The translations under genes and the position numbers were made by a program. The notes below the pieces were generated by a model. The model worked only from the letters and a program-made list of their open reading frames with translations, was not told where the DNA came from and searched no databases. Of a stretch of 64,000 nt of DNA, positions 38,201-48,439 are shown in pieces (positions within the stretch are counted from its first letter, which is position 1; each line of letters starts with the position of its first letter). Origin of the DNA: Mactromeris polynyma (taxonomy: Eukaryota > Mollusca > Bivalvia > Venerida > Mactridae); assembly GCA_032209605.1 (NCBI GenBank), contig JASFXZ010000016.1, positions 8,680,001 through 8,744,000 of the forward strand, written 5' to 3'.

Positions 38201-41200
38201 CGGATTGATGTTATGTGCATGCCGTAAAATCATCAGTAGTAGGGATGTAAAATTGAAAAAAAATGAAAATGTTGACAATATTTCACTGCCTGCCGTCGGC
38301 GTATTCAAATTCCGTCGGGATAACAAAACACACTGTTCTTTTTGCTAACATCATGTCAACTTGAAATCACACACTTAGTAATGATCTGACGATATATGAT
38401 ATTCAGCAGTAGAACATTTCTATCACCCTCTCTGCGATGTTTTCATTTCGTGTAATTTTCAAATTTTCGGTATTTGTCGAAACTTTGAAATCTCGCTGTC
38501 GGCGGAATATCTCTGTACGCGAACGTTTTTTGCATGAAGGAGAACTTTGAAGTGTCGGCAGACTGGGTATGCACTTTAATATTTGGATTGCTGTTCGGTT
38601 CGTGCCGTAAAATACAGCAGTAACAAGTATGTATAATTTGAGAAAATGACAAAAGTTTGGCTATGTATGACTTGCCGTCGTCGGCGTATTCAAGTTCCGT
38701 CGGGGTAACAAAATACACATTGTTTCCTCGGGTGAATCCTATATATGAAACATACGTTTTTACTATAATACTGTCATGACGTATGGCAGTACTAGCAGTA
38801 ATACTATGTTACTGCTGTTACTGCTGAAGTTGAAGCACTAGCAGTAATAATATGTAATATTTCCGGACTTTTGATTCTCTAAAACCTGTTGTCGAAATAC
38901 AGTTAGGTTATTGCTAATGTGCAGTCATATGCCTATTTTGTAATGTTAATACTAGTAGTAAACTGCAGTATTACCCTTTGTTGCTAGCTCCAGTACACAC
39001 CTCTCACGCATATCCCTCTTGTTGTTTATAGTATCAACAATGAATCTGAATCTGACCATTCTCTTACTGCTACCAATATTATCTGCATTGATGCTTATTA
39101 CTGCTAGTATTATTGATATACAACAGTAATACTTCTACCTCTTCCAGCAGTAATACTGCTGTTACTGCTGAACGTTGTAGCAGTAATAGCAGTAATACTG
39201 CTGTTACTGCTAGAAGTAGTAGCAGTAAGAGCAGTAGTACTGCTGTTACTGCTGTTACTGCTATTACTGCTAACTTCACACCGGTCCAATATTGAACGCT
39301 TTTATCTCACTTTCCAATCCTTTTCATTTCTCACCTATGCAAACAATATAATGTTCCCAACTTTCTTGTTCACAATATGAAAAATCTATACTGCATATCG
39401 GCTTTATGAAGTTGCAAAAAGTCAAATGTTGTTATTGCTAAACTATAATGCATATAGTACGTGTGTATTGAAATAGCTAAGCAACTCAATTCGGGTTTTT
39501 CAGTCATGTAATACATGCCATAATGAGATATATACATACTTACAAAGCCAGATACATATAATAGGATAATTTTCACTTAATTACATAGAAGCAAATTTGG
39601 TGAAAAAAATGTTTATTTTTGAAAATGTGATAAAATTAATAAATTTTAATAAATTAGTGTTATCGAATTTGTTTATACCACAAAAAACATAAACGAACGG
39701 TGACAAATTCATTTATTATTCCCAAACAATTAATGTATATCCCAACCAATAAGGGTTGGGAAAGTGAGTCCACATATCTGGAACCACAATGGAAATAAGG
39801 AATTCCATTCCATTGTTTTTAATTCATGTATGTATTTTATCATGTTAGTGTACATTCGTATAATTGAATAATCTATTATTATTGTTATGTAACATATTCA
39901 GAGTTTCCGGAAATTTACAACTGCTTAATTTATTGATATATAGTAATAATATTAACGAGTGTTTAAAGATTTGTACAGTCTCCAACTGATTAACCTTATT
40001 ATCGAAATGGTGATAATTTCAACAAAAATCCGGTCCGATGTGTGTTGAACAGTATTGACCGTGGAGTTTATAATGTAGTAAAACGTGTACAATTATTTTC
40101 TTACAAGACAAAACAAAACTATTGCTACGACTAAGAAACATGAATGGTATGCTTACATGATCATCTTTGCAAGAAAGTGTAAAGTATTGTTGACCGTGTT
40201 CATGCCAAACATCTGTTCCACAATACTGAAATGACATGAAGATAATGAACAAACGAGCCATCGAATGAACAAACTGATAAATGAATAAGGTGTAAAACCT
40301 TCAAGTCAACTCTAAAAGATGGAATGTAAGCACATATAAATAAATGAAACTTCCTTAGAAACTAAGTTCACACCTAATCACTATATGGTTAATGATTTCC
40401 AACATTTACACAATTGGACTGCGTTGGCAGTAACTAATCCAAACAAGAAATATCTTGAAAAAAGGTGGTCGGCGCTATTTGAAGGTTAAGATTTGTTGTG
40501 CAACATAAACAATTGCCGAGATGTTACGACTGCTGGTCACTCCAAATCCAAAATGCGCCGAAAAAGCTATTAACACGCATACATAGTGTGCAGGAAAGTG
40601 ATCATTTGTAGCACCTCTAGTGGTAAAAGTTGTACTACATCAGGAAACTTGTCTATCACAAGATATATATTTTCCCTTCCAGGCGAGGTTTGGTCGTTAT
40701 CCGGTGTGTCTGCAGCTACCTTCGTGTTTTGCATACGCGTGTTTGCAGATGTGCTCTTTTCACATTTTCCTTCAATGCTTCAGTGTTTCGAGGTAACGCA
40801 CCTTATTTTGGCGCAGCTGTAACCGACTTCTCATCCTTCGAAGTCCATACTTGTTGCTCTACCCTTGGCATGTATTTCGTGTATCCATGCTATAACATAC
40901 CGACATAGACTTCGTAGACGGATGGAGGACAGCTTCAAAGTCAACACTAAGATCTCCAACGGAATGAATTGGAGGATTTCCTGATTTGAGTAATTTTAGT
41001 GATGTCCCCTTTCCGATCTCGAATTAGCAAGTAGTTGTGTCACAATCAGACAATACATGGGCTGCAAGAATGGCAGGTACTATTCCTTGACTATCATTTA
41101 CCATCTCCCTGATATCAACTGCAGCTCTTTCGTGGACAGAAGATTCCATTATCACGTGTACACTCAACGTGCAATGAAACAATAGCTATAAGAACACGTC

Positions 41201-44200
41201 AGTATCGTCCGAACGTATATGTACGTCTTTTCCTGTTTCGTTGGCTACTTGAACCGTCTGCTGCACAAGAGTATTATCTGTCTCTTCATGGGATGGTTTC
41301 AAATCCTACCTTTGGATATTCACAGTTCGTGTTATTTCAACACGTACTTCAACATCTGCTGTGATATTTAGCTATCTCTGAAGCCTTGCAGTTTTGAGGA
41401 ATGTTAAGGTTTATTCCCAAGTCATCCACTATCATTGCTATCAGCTGTCTCTTGTCTCCAGGTACCGCTGCTAGGTAACTCCGACGAATTGCGACGATTG
41501 TTGATGTATCTGACACTGGTGTGTCGCTCCTCGTCCAACTCTGGGACAACTTTCATGTCGTATTCTCTGTAACTTATACCAAAGTCAGAAATGGATATAT
41601 TTTACATAGAAATCCTGGAAACCTGTTCTTTTCTACCGAATATACGAACGATAAATGCGTAAAATGTATCAAACAGCACATTCTTATATTACAACCACCA
41701 TTTTGGACGCCATCTTGAACTTCTTAAAACGCTCAACGGTGCCATGTTGTCATCAAACGAATTATTCAATGGGAAGATACAAGCAAACAAAAGCATACAC
41801 AACATTTACTGTCTACCCAAAATCTAGTCTATTTAAGAAAACGCAACATGTAATGTCACTATTTGCAAGCAGGATATAATGTTTACTCCATGTGGTCACT
41901 TCGTTTTCATTGCCATATGGGCCAATATTGCTTTCTGTCAGTACATGGTGACGTCACGTGTGACGTTTTCTGGAATATGTCACTTAAAAAAGAGGTTGCA
42001 AATCATACAGCGGCGCTTACATATGTCTTTCCTGTACAGGCAATCAGTCACAAAACCGCTGTACTCCGACAGGAACGTCTTTGTCAGTGTAGTTTTCAAG
42101 AACCATAAAAGTGACTTCCCGAATTAAAAGTCTTAATACATGTACATGTATATAGTTATTCATGTCAAGTTCGGGAGGCACTAACGGGGAATCCTCTGAT
42201 TTCTCGTTCACGGCTTTTCCCCTCTGACAAATGAAACAATTTACATGTATATATCTTCATGCATACACTGATAATCAAACAAGGACGAAGATAGTAAAAC
42301 TACTACAGCATACATGATCTGATCGAAAATTCGGGCATGTCACTATAATAACTGTATAGATAAGTTTCATAACGTTGTGTGATAAGACAACTTAGATGCA
42401 GAGTGAGACGTATCTCGTTTAGGTTTGTTTAGTTGATAATGTCTGCACAGACCATATAGCTATATAGTGATGGTATGTATGCATGTGTATAGATTTTAGC
42501 ACATAGTGTAACACTGTTACTATACATTTATATACTTGTTAAACATCTCCTAATTATATTTTAGTGGTCGATATAAGACATGAATACAGTTTCAAGAAAA
42601 ATAAATAATAAATATATATTGTATAACATTTCCTACCCCTCTGCATCTTTCAAAAGAATGGCAATCAGACGGAACTGTAACTCGGTCACATTCTCGACAC
42701 ATTAATGAATGGCCCTCTGGTCCGACTCCAGCCGGACACACTACAGCTGTAATATATGAAGGTTCTATGTCCATGATTCACAAATACAGAAGCACGTATA
42801 TATGCATTCATGCATATATTAAGAAAATTATGAATATAAGCAATATCACTTGTTTTAGAAAATTAGCATATAGTCTTAATACCATGAAAGATGGTGTTGG
42901 TTCAAATTTACTGTATACCGTTCATTTTTTTATTATATTTCAATGAAATAATTAAACATGCTTATTATATCACTATATTAATTTCATTTTAACATTATTT
43001 TTGTAATGCAATAAAATGATATATATATGTATCTTCATATTACTTTATTTAATGATTTCACTTTTTTTTAATTAAAATACAAAATTTAACAATTCATATA
43101 TACATGTAACTAGATAAATGCTCAATATATGTATTTAAATGATATCAATAAATGAACCTTCTGTATGTAGATAATCAAGTCGATAAGTTGAACCACCAAT
43201 CGCATGATCCGTAACTTAACACATTTAGACTTGAACCACCAATCGCATGATCCGTAACTTAACGCATTAAGACTTGAACCACCAATCGCATGATCCGTAA
43301 CTTAACACATTTAGACTTGAACCACCAATCGCATGATCCGTAACTTAACGCATTTAGATTTGAACCACCAATCGCATGATCAGTAACTTAACGCCTTTTT
43401 CACAAAGCTTTTCTTGAATATGTCAATATTTTGATTCGGTAATGAATTCTAGTTTACGAGTATAAGTACCATGGCTATTCAATAATTTTCGTTCGGAAAT
43501 GCTGGGACGATGGTTATTAATTACAGATATCCGCGGAATATTCAGGAGTACCAGGTATAAATTGATTCATAGTCTTTCGATTTTTTCTTATAAAATTGTC
43601 AGGAGTTCTCTCCCTTCATAGCATATAGAGTAATCTCCCTTCATTCCCTATATATATATTATACTACCAATTGTGTTGGCTACAAAGTACATAATAGTAC
43701 AGATTTGTAAACATAGTTTTAATTACTTTACCTAAGCTGAACTATCAAACATTCACAATCAAGCTAAATTATTTCATGCCATACATACATTTGTATATAC
43801 ACTTATAGATGTACACTAAATATGACCGTTTCTTGGTCAATATTTGTCTGATCTTGCTGATGTTTTCAACAAATATAGCGTAGATACCTGGCATAATACG
43901 TTATTTATTTCATGTCTTAAATCCACATATTGAACAAATAAAATCAATAAATATGATGATGCGAAAATAAATCAGTACTGAAGCTCCCGTTTAATAATGA
44001 TCTAGTTGATTGGAAAGTGTCTAATAGCGAGTGTTCCCACACGGACTCGACGCATCGTGTTATTTAAACCGATACATTCGACCCGATAATCATAATATAC
44101 ATGTAGCCGTACTTTTTCACCAAATGTTCTTGTTCTTTATTTTATTTTTTTGTGATAATGTTTGTAACACTATGATTTAAATGTACCCTTTCTGGTTCTG

Positions 44201-45621
44201 GTTACAGCACTTTCGTAGACCCTCTTTTATCATCCGAACATGGCTGATTTTTTCGATTTTGAGTTTGAACTGCAGGGGCATTCAAGGGACTTCACGAAGA
44301 CTTCACAGGTTTTTCAATATTTAAAAGAAACAAATTGTTTACGAGATACACATTTTCATAAGGATTAATTGAAAGACATTTATACAGAATGGGGGTCTGA
44401 ATTGTGTTAAAGGCATGGGCTCAATGCTGTATAAATGACACCCACACAATGGAATTAGCAACACATAGTAGTGTGCTATGCTGGGTGTCTGTCCAGTCAG
44501 ATCTTGGTGACATATGTAGGGTTGATACTGACCAATTGTCTAATAATGAATGACATTGTTTCTATTCTAGGACACCTGGCTTCCCATGTCGGACAATTCC
44601 AATTTAACATGTCCACCTGTCCGGGACAAGTGCATTTCAGGAAGCCATTGAATAAATGAGTATTCTGTTTTTCTAACATACAGACAAATAATAACGTGTG
44701 TGTGGAACAACACAGAATTCAAATATTCGAACCTGCACCAACGTTACAATCATTACTGGTCTTCTGACACCAGTCCTGCGTTCAGTTACGGCTAACAGTC
44801 ACGAACGTTTTGTATGGTATCCCTTGCCCATCGTATCACATTGACTGCACACGGGGAACCAAATTGCAAAAACGTTACGAAACGTGAGTCGAAAATACCT
44901 TTACTGAACGCAGGGCAGACCTGGTTTTTGGACGGTACCGCTCATTATATGAAGGAGAGTGTGAAGTGATTTATATTGATATAAACATTCACAGTCCTGT
45001 TTGGATCATACTTAATGTGTATGTGTATGGACTTTCAGGACCGATCCAGGTCAATGTAGGTAGGTAAGGGAATGCTCTCGTACATAAAACGATAACTGCA
45101 GTTTCGTTTACTTTTCTATCAAAACACAACCGTGGATTTTTTCCGTCAAGCTTACGGACAAACACGAAACGTTCAATACACCTATATTGAATGTAATGAT
45201 CCAGGTAAAATATTCATGCGTTCGAGGTTAACAAAACAACACTATACTAATATAGTTTACAACAACAGATATATCTGCATTGACAATAACTTAACATTTA
45301 CGCATGTGTCAGCAATATCTAATCCTTCTCATGGAGTCAATAATTCGCGGGTTTTGCGAAATCATACATGCCATACAATACTGTATTTCAAAATATATAA
45401 AAAAATAATCATATCGTGATTTTGGACAACAACATTAAATGGTGCCAACAATACGTACAAAGTGACAGACGAGATAACTACTCGCGAACATTCCATTTAC
45501 ATGTAGGCCTATATGTATTAACAAATGCTAACAATTGCAAAAACAAACAAGTATAAATGATATTTTTTTACTTACATCCAACTAAAGTCAACAAAACGTA
45601 GATTTTTATAGAGCTTGTCAT
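29235..45621 (-). CDS. Secreted protein: Ly6/three-finger-like Cys module, mucin linker, ShK domain; seven exons, 235 aa
   Basis: Exons in transcript order are 45621-45576, 42746-42637, 40225-40157, 32044-31957, 31228-31112, 30530-30366 and 29347-29235. Phases 1,0,0,1,1,1 agree at every junction and the total is 708 nt. Exon 1 (MTSSIKIYVLLTLVG) is a signal peptide. Exons 2-4 give a Cys-rich module: CPAGVGPEGHSLMCRECD, PSDCHSFERC, FTLSCKDDHEC, CSDCCESTGCELNSC. The final CC-C-C pattern and spacing recall Ly6/uPAR three-finger domains (inferred). Exon 5 is a Pro/Thr/Ala linker, probably O-glycosylated. Exon 6 is a ShKT domain, six Cys at 147, 157, 166, 181, 185 and 188 (x9, x8, x14, x3, x2). Exon 7 ends in a basic tail, RRSPLSYNLRKRKIN. 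The function is unknown; ShK domains also occur in matrix and enzyme-associated proteins. Exon 2's donor (GTAGGA) is the least certain border. Confidence 0.72.
29377..29629. mobile_element. MITE, 253 bp, perfect 29-bp terminal inverted repeats, TA-flanked
   Basis: The left end CACTCAGCAAAATTTCTAAT (29377-29405) is exactly the reverse complement of 29601-29629; TA precedes and follows. This matches a Tc1/mariner-type non-autonomous element (inferred from the TA target). It starts 28 bp upstream of the splice acceptor of the last exon of the minus-strand Ly6-like/ShK gene. Confidence 0.88.
30083..30280. repeat. CRE-motif MITE, copy 3
   Basis: The ends are GGGATTTCCAACCTCTTCTG and AAGAGAAGAGGTTGGAAATC. 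The interior has CATATGGTGACGTCACATGT and AAATGACGTCAC. It lies in the last intron of the Ly6-like/ShK gene, just 3' of the ShK exon (30366-30530). Confidence 0.8.
31571..31790 (+). mobile_element. tRNA-derived SINE, plus orientation
   Basis: The head has B box GGTTCGAATCCC. The body has TAGGCGCGAGTAATGG and CATCAAGATTGACTA; the tail is TTTGTATCACAATCGATGTA. It is antisense to the host gene, in its intron between the exons at 31112 and 31957. Confidence 0.7.
32105..33880 (+). repeat. Left arm of the foldback element, four to five 378-bp subunits
   Basis: Anchor phrase CCCGACGGAATTTGA occurs near 32468, 32846, 33222 and 33821. Two unit types alternate: one has TTAACAAGATGATTGC and CACCGACGGCAGG-like text, the other has TTGACATGATGTTAGC with AAAATTCATTTTTTTCAAT. 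The interval between the last two anchors (599) indicates a truncated unit. Confidence 0.8.
34365..34440 (-). repeat. tRNA-like SINE head inside the foldback centre
   Basis: On the minus strand it reads TGGTGTAGTGGTTAAAGGGT and GTGAGTTCGAGCCCCC, giving A-box and B-box-like segments. No body is recognised beyond it. Confidence 0.5.
34737..35363 (+). repeat. 44-bp minisatellite, about 14 copies, centre of foldback element
   Basis: The unit contains CAACACTCTCCTCCGGCTCA and ATCCAGCTCTGTTCTATAGT. The middle copies are nearly identical; the first three are diverged (GGCGCGATCCCGCTCTG) and the last ones carry point changes, the usual pattern of internal homogenisation. Confidence 0.93.
35370..36150. 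other. Unique centre of the foldback element, no ORF of note
   Basis: AT-rich sequence between the minisatellite and the right arm. Short ORFs show no recognisable transposase motif. Confidence 0.45.
36150..39285 (-). repeat. Right arm of the foldback element, about seven 378-bp subunits
   Basis: The anchor CAAATTCCGTCG occurs near 36405, 36795, 37175, 37550, 37930, 38305 and 38695. Two types alternate: ACATCTTGTTAACTTGAATT with CCCCCTCTTCGACG, and ACATCATGTCAACTTGAAAT with CCCCCTCTGCG. This gives a higher-order period of about 755 bp. It is longer than the left arm by two to three units. Confidence 0.8.
39745..39860 (+). repeat. LINE 3' UTR relic
   Basis: GGAACCACAATGGAAATAAG shares its last 17 bases, apart from one, with the 3' UTR of the LINE fragment at 18556-19332. 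No coding part is present. Confidence 0.4.
40437..40562 (+). repeat. Dispersed repeat (AAACAAGAAATATCTTG family), partial
   Basis: AAACAAGAAATATCTTGAAA, AAGGTTAAGATTTGTTG and GATGTTACGACTGCTGGTCA match 47757-48045 in order. Confidence 0.65.
40640..41540 (-). pseudogene. Decayed transposon-like gene with DDTDVF and CDTT motifs
   Basis: On the minus strand, interrupted frames read EETDNTLVQQTVQVANETGK, then HIRSDDTDVF, HVLSDCDTTTC, IGKGTSLKLLKSG, and near the 3' end NTEALKENVKRAHLQT. This order (E-TDN, DDTDV, A-H-LS-CDT, GIGKGT, N-RAHLQ) is that of a widespread repeat-associated protein family of invertebrates, with a PIN/FEN-like nuclease look; I cannot name it. Stop codons and frame breaks (for example after DDTDVFL and after CDTTTC) show it is dead. 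It lies in intron 2 of the Ly6-like/ShK gene, same strand. Confidence 0.5.
41822..42010. repeat. CRE-motif MITE, copy 4, left end diverged
   Basis: AAGAAAACGCAACATGTAAT, GCAAGCAGGATATAATG and ACATGGTGACGTCACGTGTG align in order with the copies at 2815 and 30083. The left terminal repeat is missing or replaced. Confidence 0.7.
43188..43395 (+). repeat. 43-bp minisatellite, about five copies
   Basis: Units begin TTGAACCACCAATCGCATGA at 43188, 43231, 43274, 43317 and 43360. It lies in intron 1 of the Ly6-like/ShK gene. Confidence 0.95.
43400..44770. other. Intron 1 of the Ly6-like/ShK gene, no further feature recognised
   Basis: AT-rich sequence. A plus-strand ATG at 44240 opens a short frame, but there is no support for a gene. 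Confidence 0.4.
44775..44914. repeat. 140-bp MITE with 12-bp perfect inverted ends
   Basis: CCTGCGTTCAGT at 44775-44786 pairs exactly with ACTGAACGCAGG at 44903-44914. The inner text GAACGTTTTG and AAAAACGTTACG extends the symmetry loosely. No matching target duplication is evident. Confidence 0.65.
45037..45215 (+). repeat. Dispersed repeat shared with 5208-5380
   Basis: GGACCGATCCAGGTCAATGT, TTTTCTATCAAAACACAAC, CGTCAAGCTTACGGACAAAC and AATGATCCAGGTAAAATA correspond in order to the copy near 5.2 kb. Confidence 0.6.
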
Positions 45622-45676
45622 GTTGTCAAACTACTTATCAGAAACAGTATGCTGGGATTAAACTCGCGTCACCTTG

Positions 45677-45687
45677 TTTTATCTATA
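45677..45687 (-). promoter_or_regulatory. TATA-like box upstream of the Ly6-like/ShK gene
   Basis: On the minus strand TATAGATAAAA lies 56 bases before the start codon at 45621, which would put initiation near 45650 and leave a short 5' leader. Confidence 0.35.
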
Positions 45688-46033
45688 CGTTAAAGACCCA
45701 TCCTCATATCATTAAAAAAGCATTAAATCATGTTAAGTGGATGAATTTTGACTGTGTCTTCGATGTGTTCAGTTAAACTCCTTATTGTGTATAACTATGG
45801 CGTCGATACTGTCTAGATATAATACAATACATTTTTTTATTTTCTCTTTTTCCGGTAATTCAGTATAATTTGGGCATGCTTCTTTAACATTACGTACGTG
45901 ATTGAAACTGGATTTAAACTTCCTCATTGAAGGTCGTCTCGATGGATGCAAATATAATAGGAACAGAAGACCGTTAAGGACATTGAATAAGGTCATGAAA
46001 AAGGGTTCTTTGGTGTATTCTTATCTTGCGTCT

Positions 46034-46394
46034 AGTGATCGGCGACAATCGAATAATTGTCGCCGTGAATTTTGAGATCGGCGACTTCCAATTTTCGCAA
46101 GTCGATTAATGACTTGGGGCTGTATCGGAAATTATGATTAAAAACTTGAAACTTTGAAAATATGAATATTAAAAATATAAGATATAAATGAAGTTCAAGG
46201 TTTATTTTCCTTTAATTGACACGTTACTGGATTATTAAGATGCATGTGTATGTTGTAAAAAGCAATACCCTATACGTATTTTGCCTGCTGACAGGTACTC
46301 TTCTTAATCGATTGTCCGATTATGTCGAATAATCGATATCGGTTGGGCTATCCGATTATGCCGATTGGCGAATTTAACCGATTTGCTCACCACT
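46034..46394. repeat. hAT-like MITE
   Basis: The left end AGTGATCGGCGACAATCG and the reverse complement of the right end (AGTGGTGAGCAAATCGG) resemble hAT termini. The interior is built of CGATTAATCG-type inverted text (CGATTGTCCGATTATG, ATAATCGATATCGG). No 8-bp duplication could be confirmed. Confidence 0.5.
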
Positions 46395-46596
46395 ACGTGC
46401 AACTTCTTACGTTCGATATTTATATTTTTCAATGGTCACAGTCACCAACTACATACTAGTTACTTTTGATTTTTACCGAATTTTATAGCCAGTACAACAA
46501 AGTCAGTTGTATTGCTTAGAATAAGGCAAACATTACGAGAATGGATGAAATGTGCAAGTATAAAATTACATACAGTTAGCTATATGTCTAATGGGA

Positions 46597-46800
46597 GATG
46601 TAGTGGTCGAACGATAGAGATCCTGGCAACTCATCCGAAGGTCATGAGTTTGCGCCACCTCGGAGCTAGGTCTGATCCCCACCTTACCATCCAGGGCCTG
46701 AATTTCTCATGGGCATGTGCACTGGTTAGTAACAGTCGTTGAGAGCGATAAGTATCAGCTGTAAGAACTTGTTTCACAATCGAGGTAAACTGATGAAGTT
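46597..46800 (+). mobile_element. tRNA-derived SINE, plus orientation
   Basis: The head GATGTAGTGGTCGAACGATA is followed by AAGGTCATGAGTTTGCGCC. The body ends GTTGAGAGCGATAAGTATCA; the tail is AACTTGTTTCACAATCGAGG. It is the same family as 28494-28712. Confidence 0.7.
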
Positions 46801-47095
46801 TAAACAAAACTATTTAATTTTTAAACCAAAATTTCATTGGCAACAAGAAAGAATTATACTTGTACTTTGAGAGCTAAAACTGGCAAAATTAGACATATAT
46901 TACAGTGTAGTAAAATGTCAGTATAATGGCATCTAACTTCGTGACATATCTAATGTTAAAGCATATTTCAAGAGCAAGTACACGAAGGTCACTATAAATA
47001 TAGACTGCGTTCTATTTTGAATGACAGGTGATTTGCTATATAATGTACCTCAATCTTATCTTAAATTTATATGGTATTTCAGAATTTAAAACTAG

Positions 47096-47548
47096 AAATG
47101 TGTCCATAGGACACAGATGCTCCCACTTACCGCGTTTGTCATATAAGCAAGGGCCATTATTCTAACCATAGTTGATAAATGTGCATGAAAATTACCCGGT
47201 GCACAGCCACAAATAAAACCCCAGATGTACAACACCTTCTCACATCCTTCTTCAGTTTCATGACTCGGGCTTATAAACCTATCTCATATACTTTTTGAGA
47301 TATGTGTGACACAAGAAAGCATGCTCAATAGATTGTTTTTGACTAAAACAACGGCAATAAATGTGTACATTTTGGGAAAAGCAACACACAAAACCACAGA
47401 TGCACGACTTCAATTGCTGGTTAGCATTCCTGTAAGGTTTTGTGACTTCTGGAGATACGCGCAACACAAACTTTTGTTACGGACAGAAGGACGGACGAAC
47501 GGACGGACAAGGACCATTTTAGAGTGGGAGCATTAAAATGCTCTAGCC
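47096..47548. repeat. MITE-like repeat with GACGGACGGAC near one end
   Basis: The left end CTAGAAATGTGTCCATAGGA and right end AGTGGGAGCATTAAAATGCT frame text with two related halves (GAGATATGTGTGACACAAG, GGAGATACGCGCAACACAAA). Similar phrases occur at 6048-6330. Confidence 0.5.
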
Positions 47549-47756
47549 TTAAATGTATGCAAAACTTAAAAAACAGACCTACGGTTGAAAAAAGAACATT
47601 TCTGTCTCCATTTCGATATAACCAAAATTAAACTTGTCACTGAATATGTTACCGTTTACAAATACAGTGTACTTGTACCTAATACTAGTTGTTTCTCCAA
47701 ATGAGTCCTCGATGACAATACTTTCATTATTTAGCCAATGCAATACTCGGGGTGAA

Positions 47757-48045
47757 TTAAACAAGAAATATCTTGAAAAAAGACACAATTTGAAGGTTAA
47801 GATTTGTTGCGCAACAAACAAATATTCCGAGATGTTACGATTGCTGGTCACTCAAGATCCAAAATGGATTTCGGTAAGGTAACGCACCCATTATCGAAAG
47901 GTTAACAAGTCCGCGTCAAGGTTACAAACGTTGTTCGGTTGAAGAGAAATTGCCTTGGTGGTTAACTTAAGATTTGATTGGTTTACACAACACTGATATG
48001 CAAAAAGCAAAACCATGTCAGTACAGCTGTGCCGAAAAAGGAATA
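47757..48045 (+). repeat. Dispersed repeat, most complete copy of the AAACAAGAAATATCTTG family
   Basis: It runs from AAACAAGAAATATCTTGAAA through CCGAGATGTTACGATTGCTG, AAGGTAACGCACCCATTATC and GAGAAATTGCCTTGGTGGTT to GCTGTGCCGAAAAAGG. It is inverted relative to 3739-4047. Confidence 0.7.
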
Positions 48046-48439
48046 CATTTGTATAGTATGTGACCATGTTTTATAATCAGGTGGTCATGTTGTTTTCATG
48101 CTTCAAACACCTTCTGATCTTAGATGTTTGCATGTAAATGACCAGTATGAATCGGACAAATTTTGACTGTTCTTAAATCTGTATTCATAAAGCAGCGATT
48201 TCGGTCTATGAGAAAGTAGTGTCTGTTATTTGGTTTATCAGTCATGGTGGCCCACTTCTATCGTAGGATGATTCGAAAAGGTTCAAGGTTGTTCTCTTAA
48301 GACAAATAATAGCAACAAAGCACATAAATGCAGACATTTTTTTCTTCAAACATTAACAAGATAACAAGTTAACATTCGCGTTTTTAGATAATAAGTTTTT
48401 TATTAAATTAAAATAGTGTTGATGGCCATCAAAATAGCT

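Larger units (their letters stand above)
32105..39285. mobile_element. 7.2-kb foldback-type element with long subrepeat-built inverted arms
   Basis: The left arm (32105-33880) and right arm (36150-39285) are inverted copies. The outer parts are runs of GCAGTAACAGCAGTATTACTGC (9-bp-like units). Inward come tandem units of about 378 bp that all contain CCCGACGGAATTTGAATACG (left) or its complement (right). The arms surround a unique centre (about 33.9-36.15 kb). A direct 10-bp CCAATATTGA lies outside both ends (32095-32104 and 39286-39295), a candidate target duplication. No transposase is visible. Long subrepeat-built arms and 9-10-bp duplications are known for foldback and Mutator-like elements; placement there is inferred. 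It sits in intron 3 of the Ly6-like/ShK gene. Confidence 0.75.

Noticed and set aside
43188..43395. Regular direct repeats that could suggest a CRISPR array
   Set aside because: Units are head-to-tail with no unique spacers, and the context is a eukaryotic intron. The same applies to the 34-, 44-, 54- and 56-bp arrays.
44240..44310. Possible exon starting MADFFDFEFELQ on the plus strand with a GT after TCACAG
   Set aside because: The frame is short, has no downstream partner exon and no recognised family, and lies antisense in an intron.
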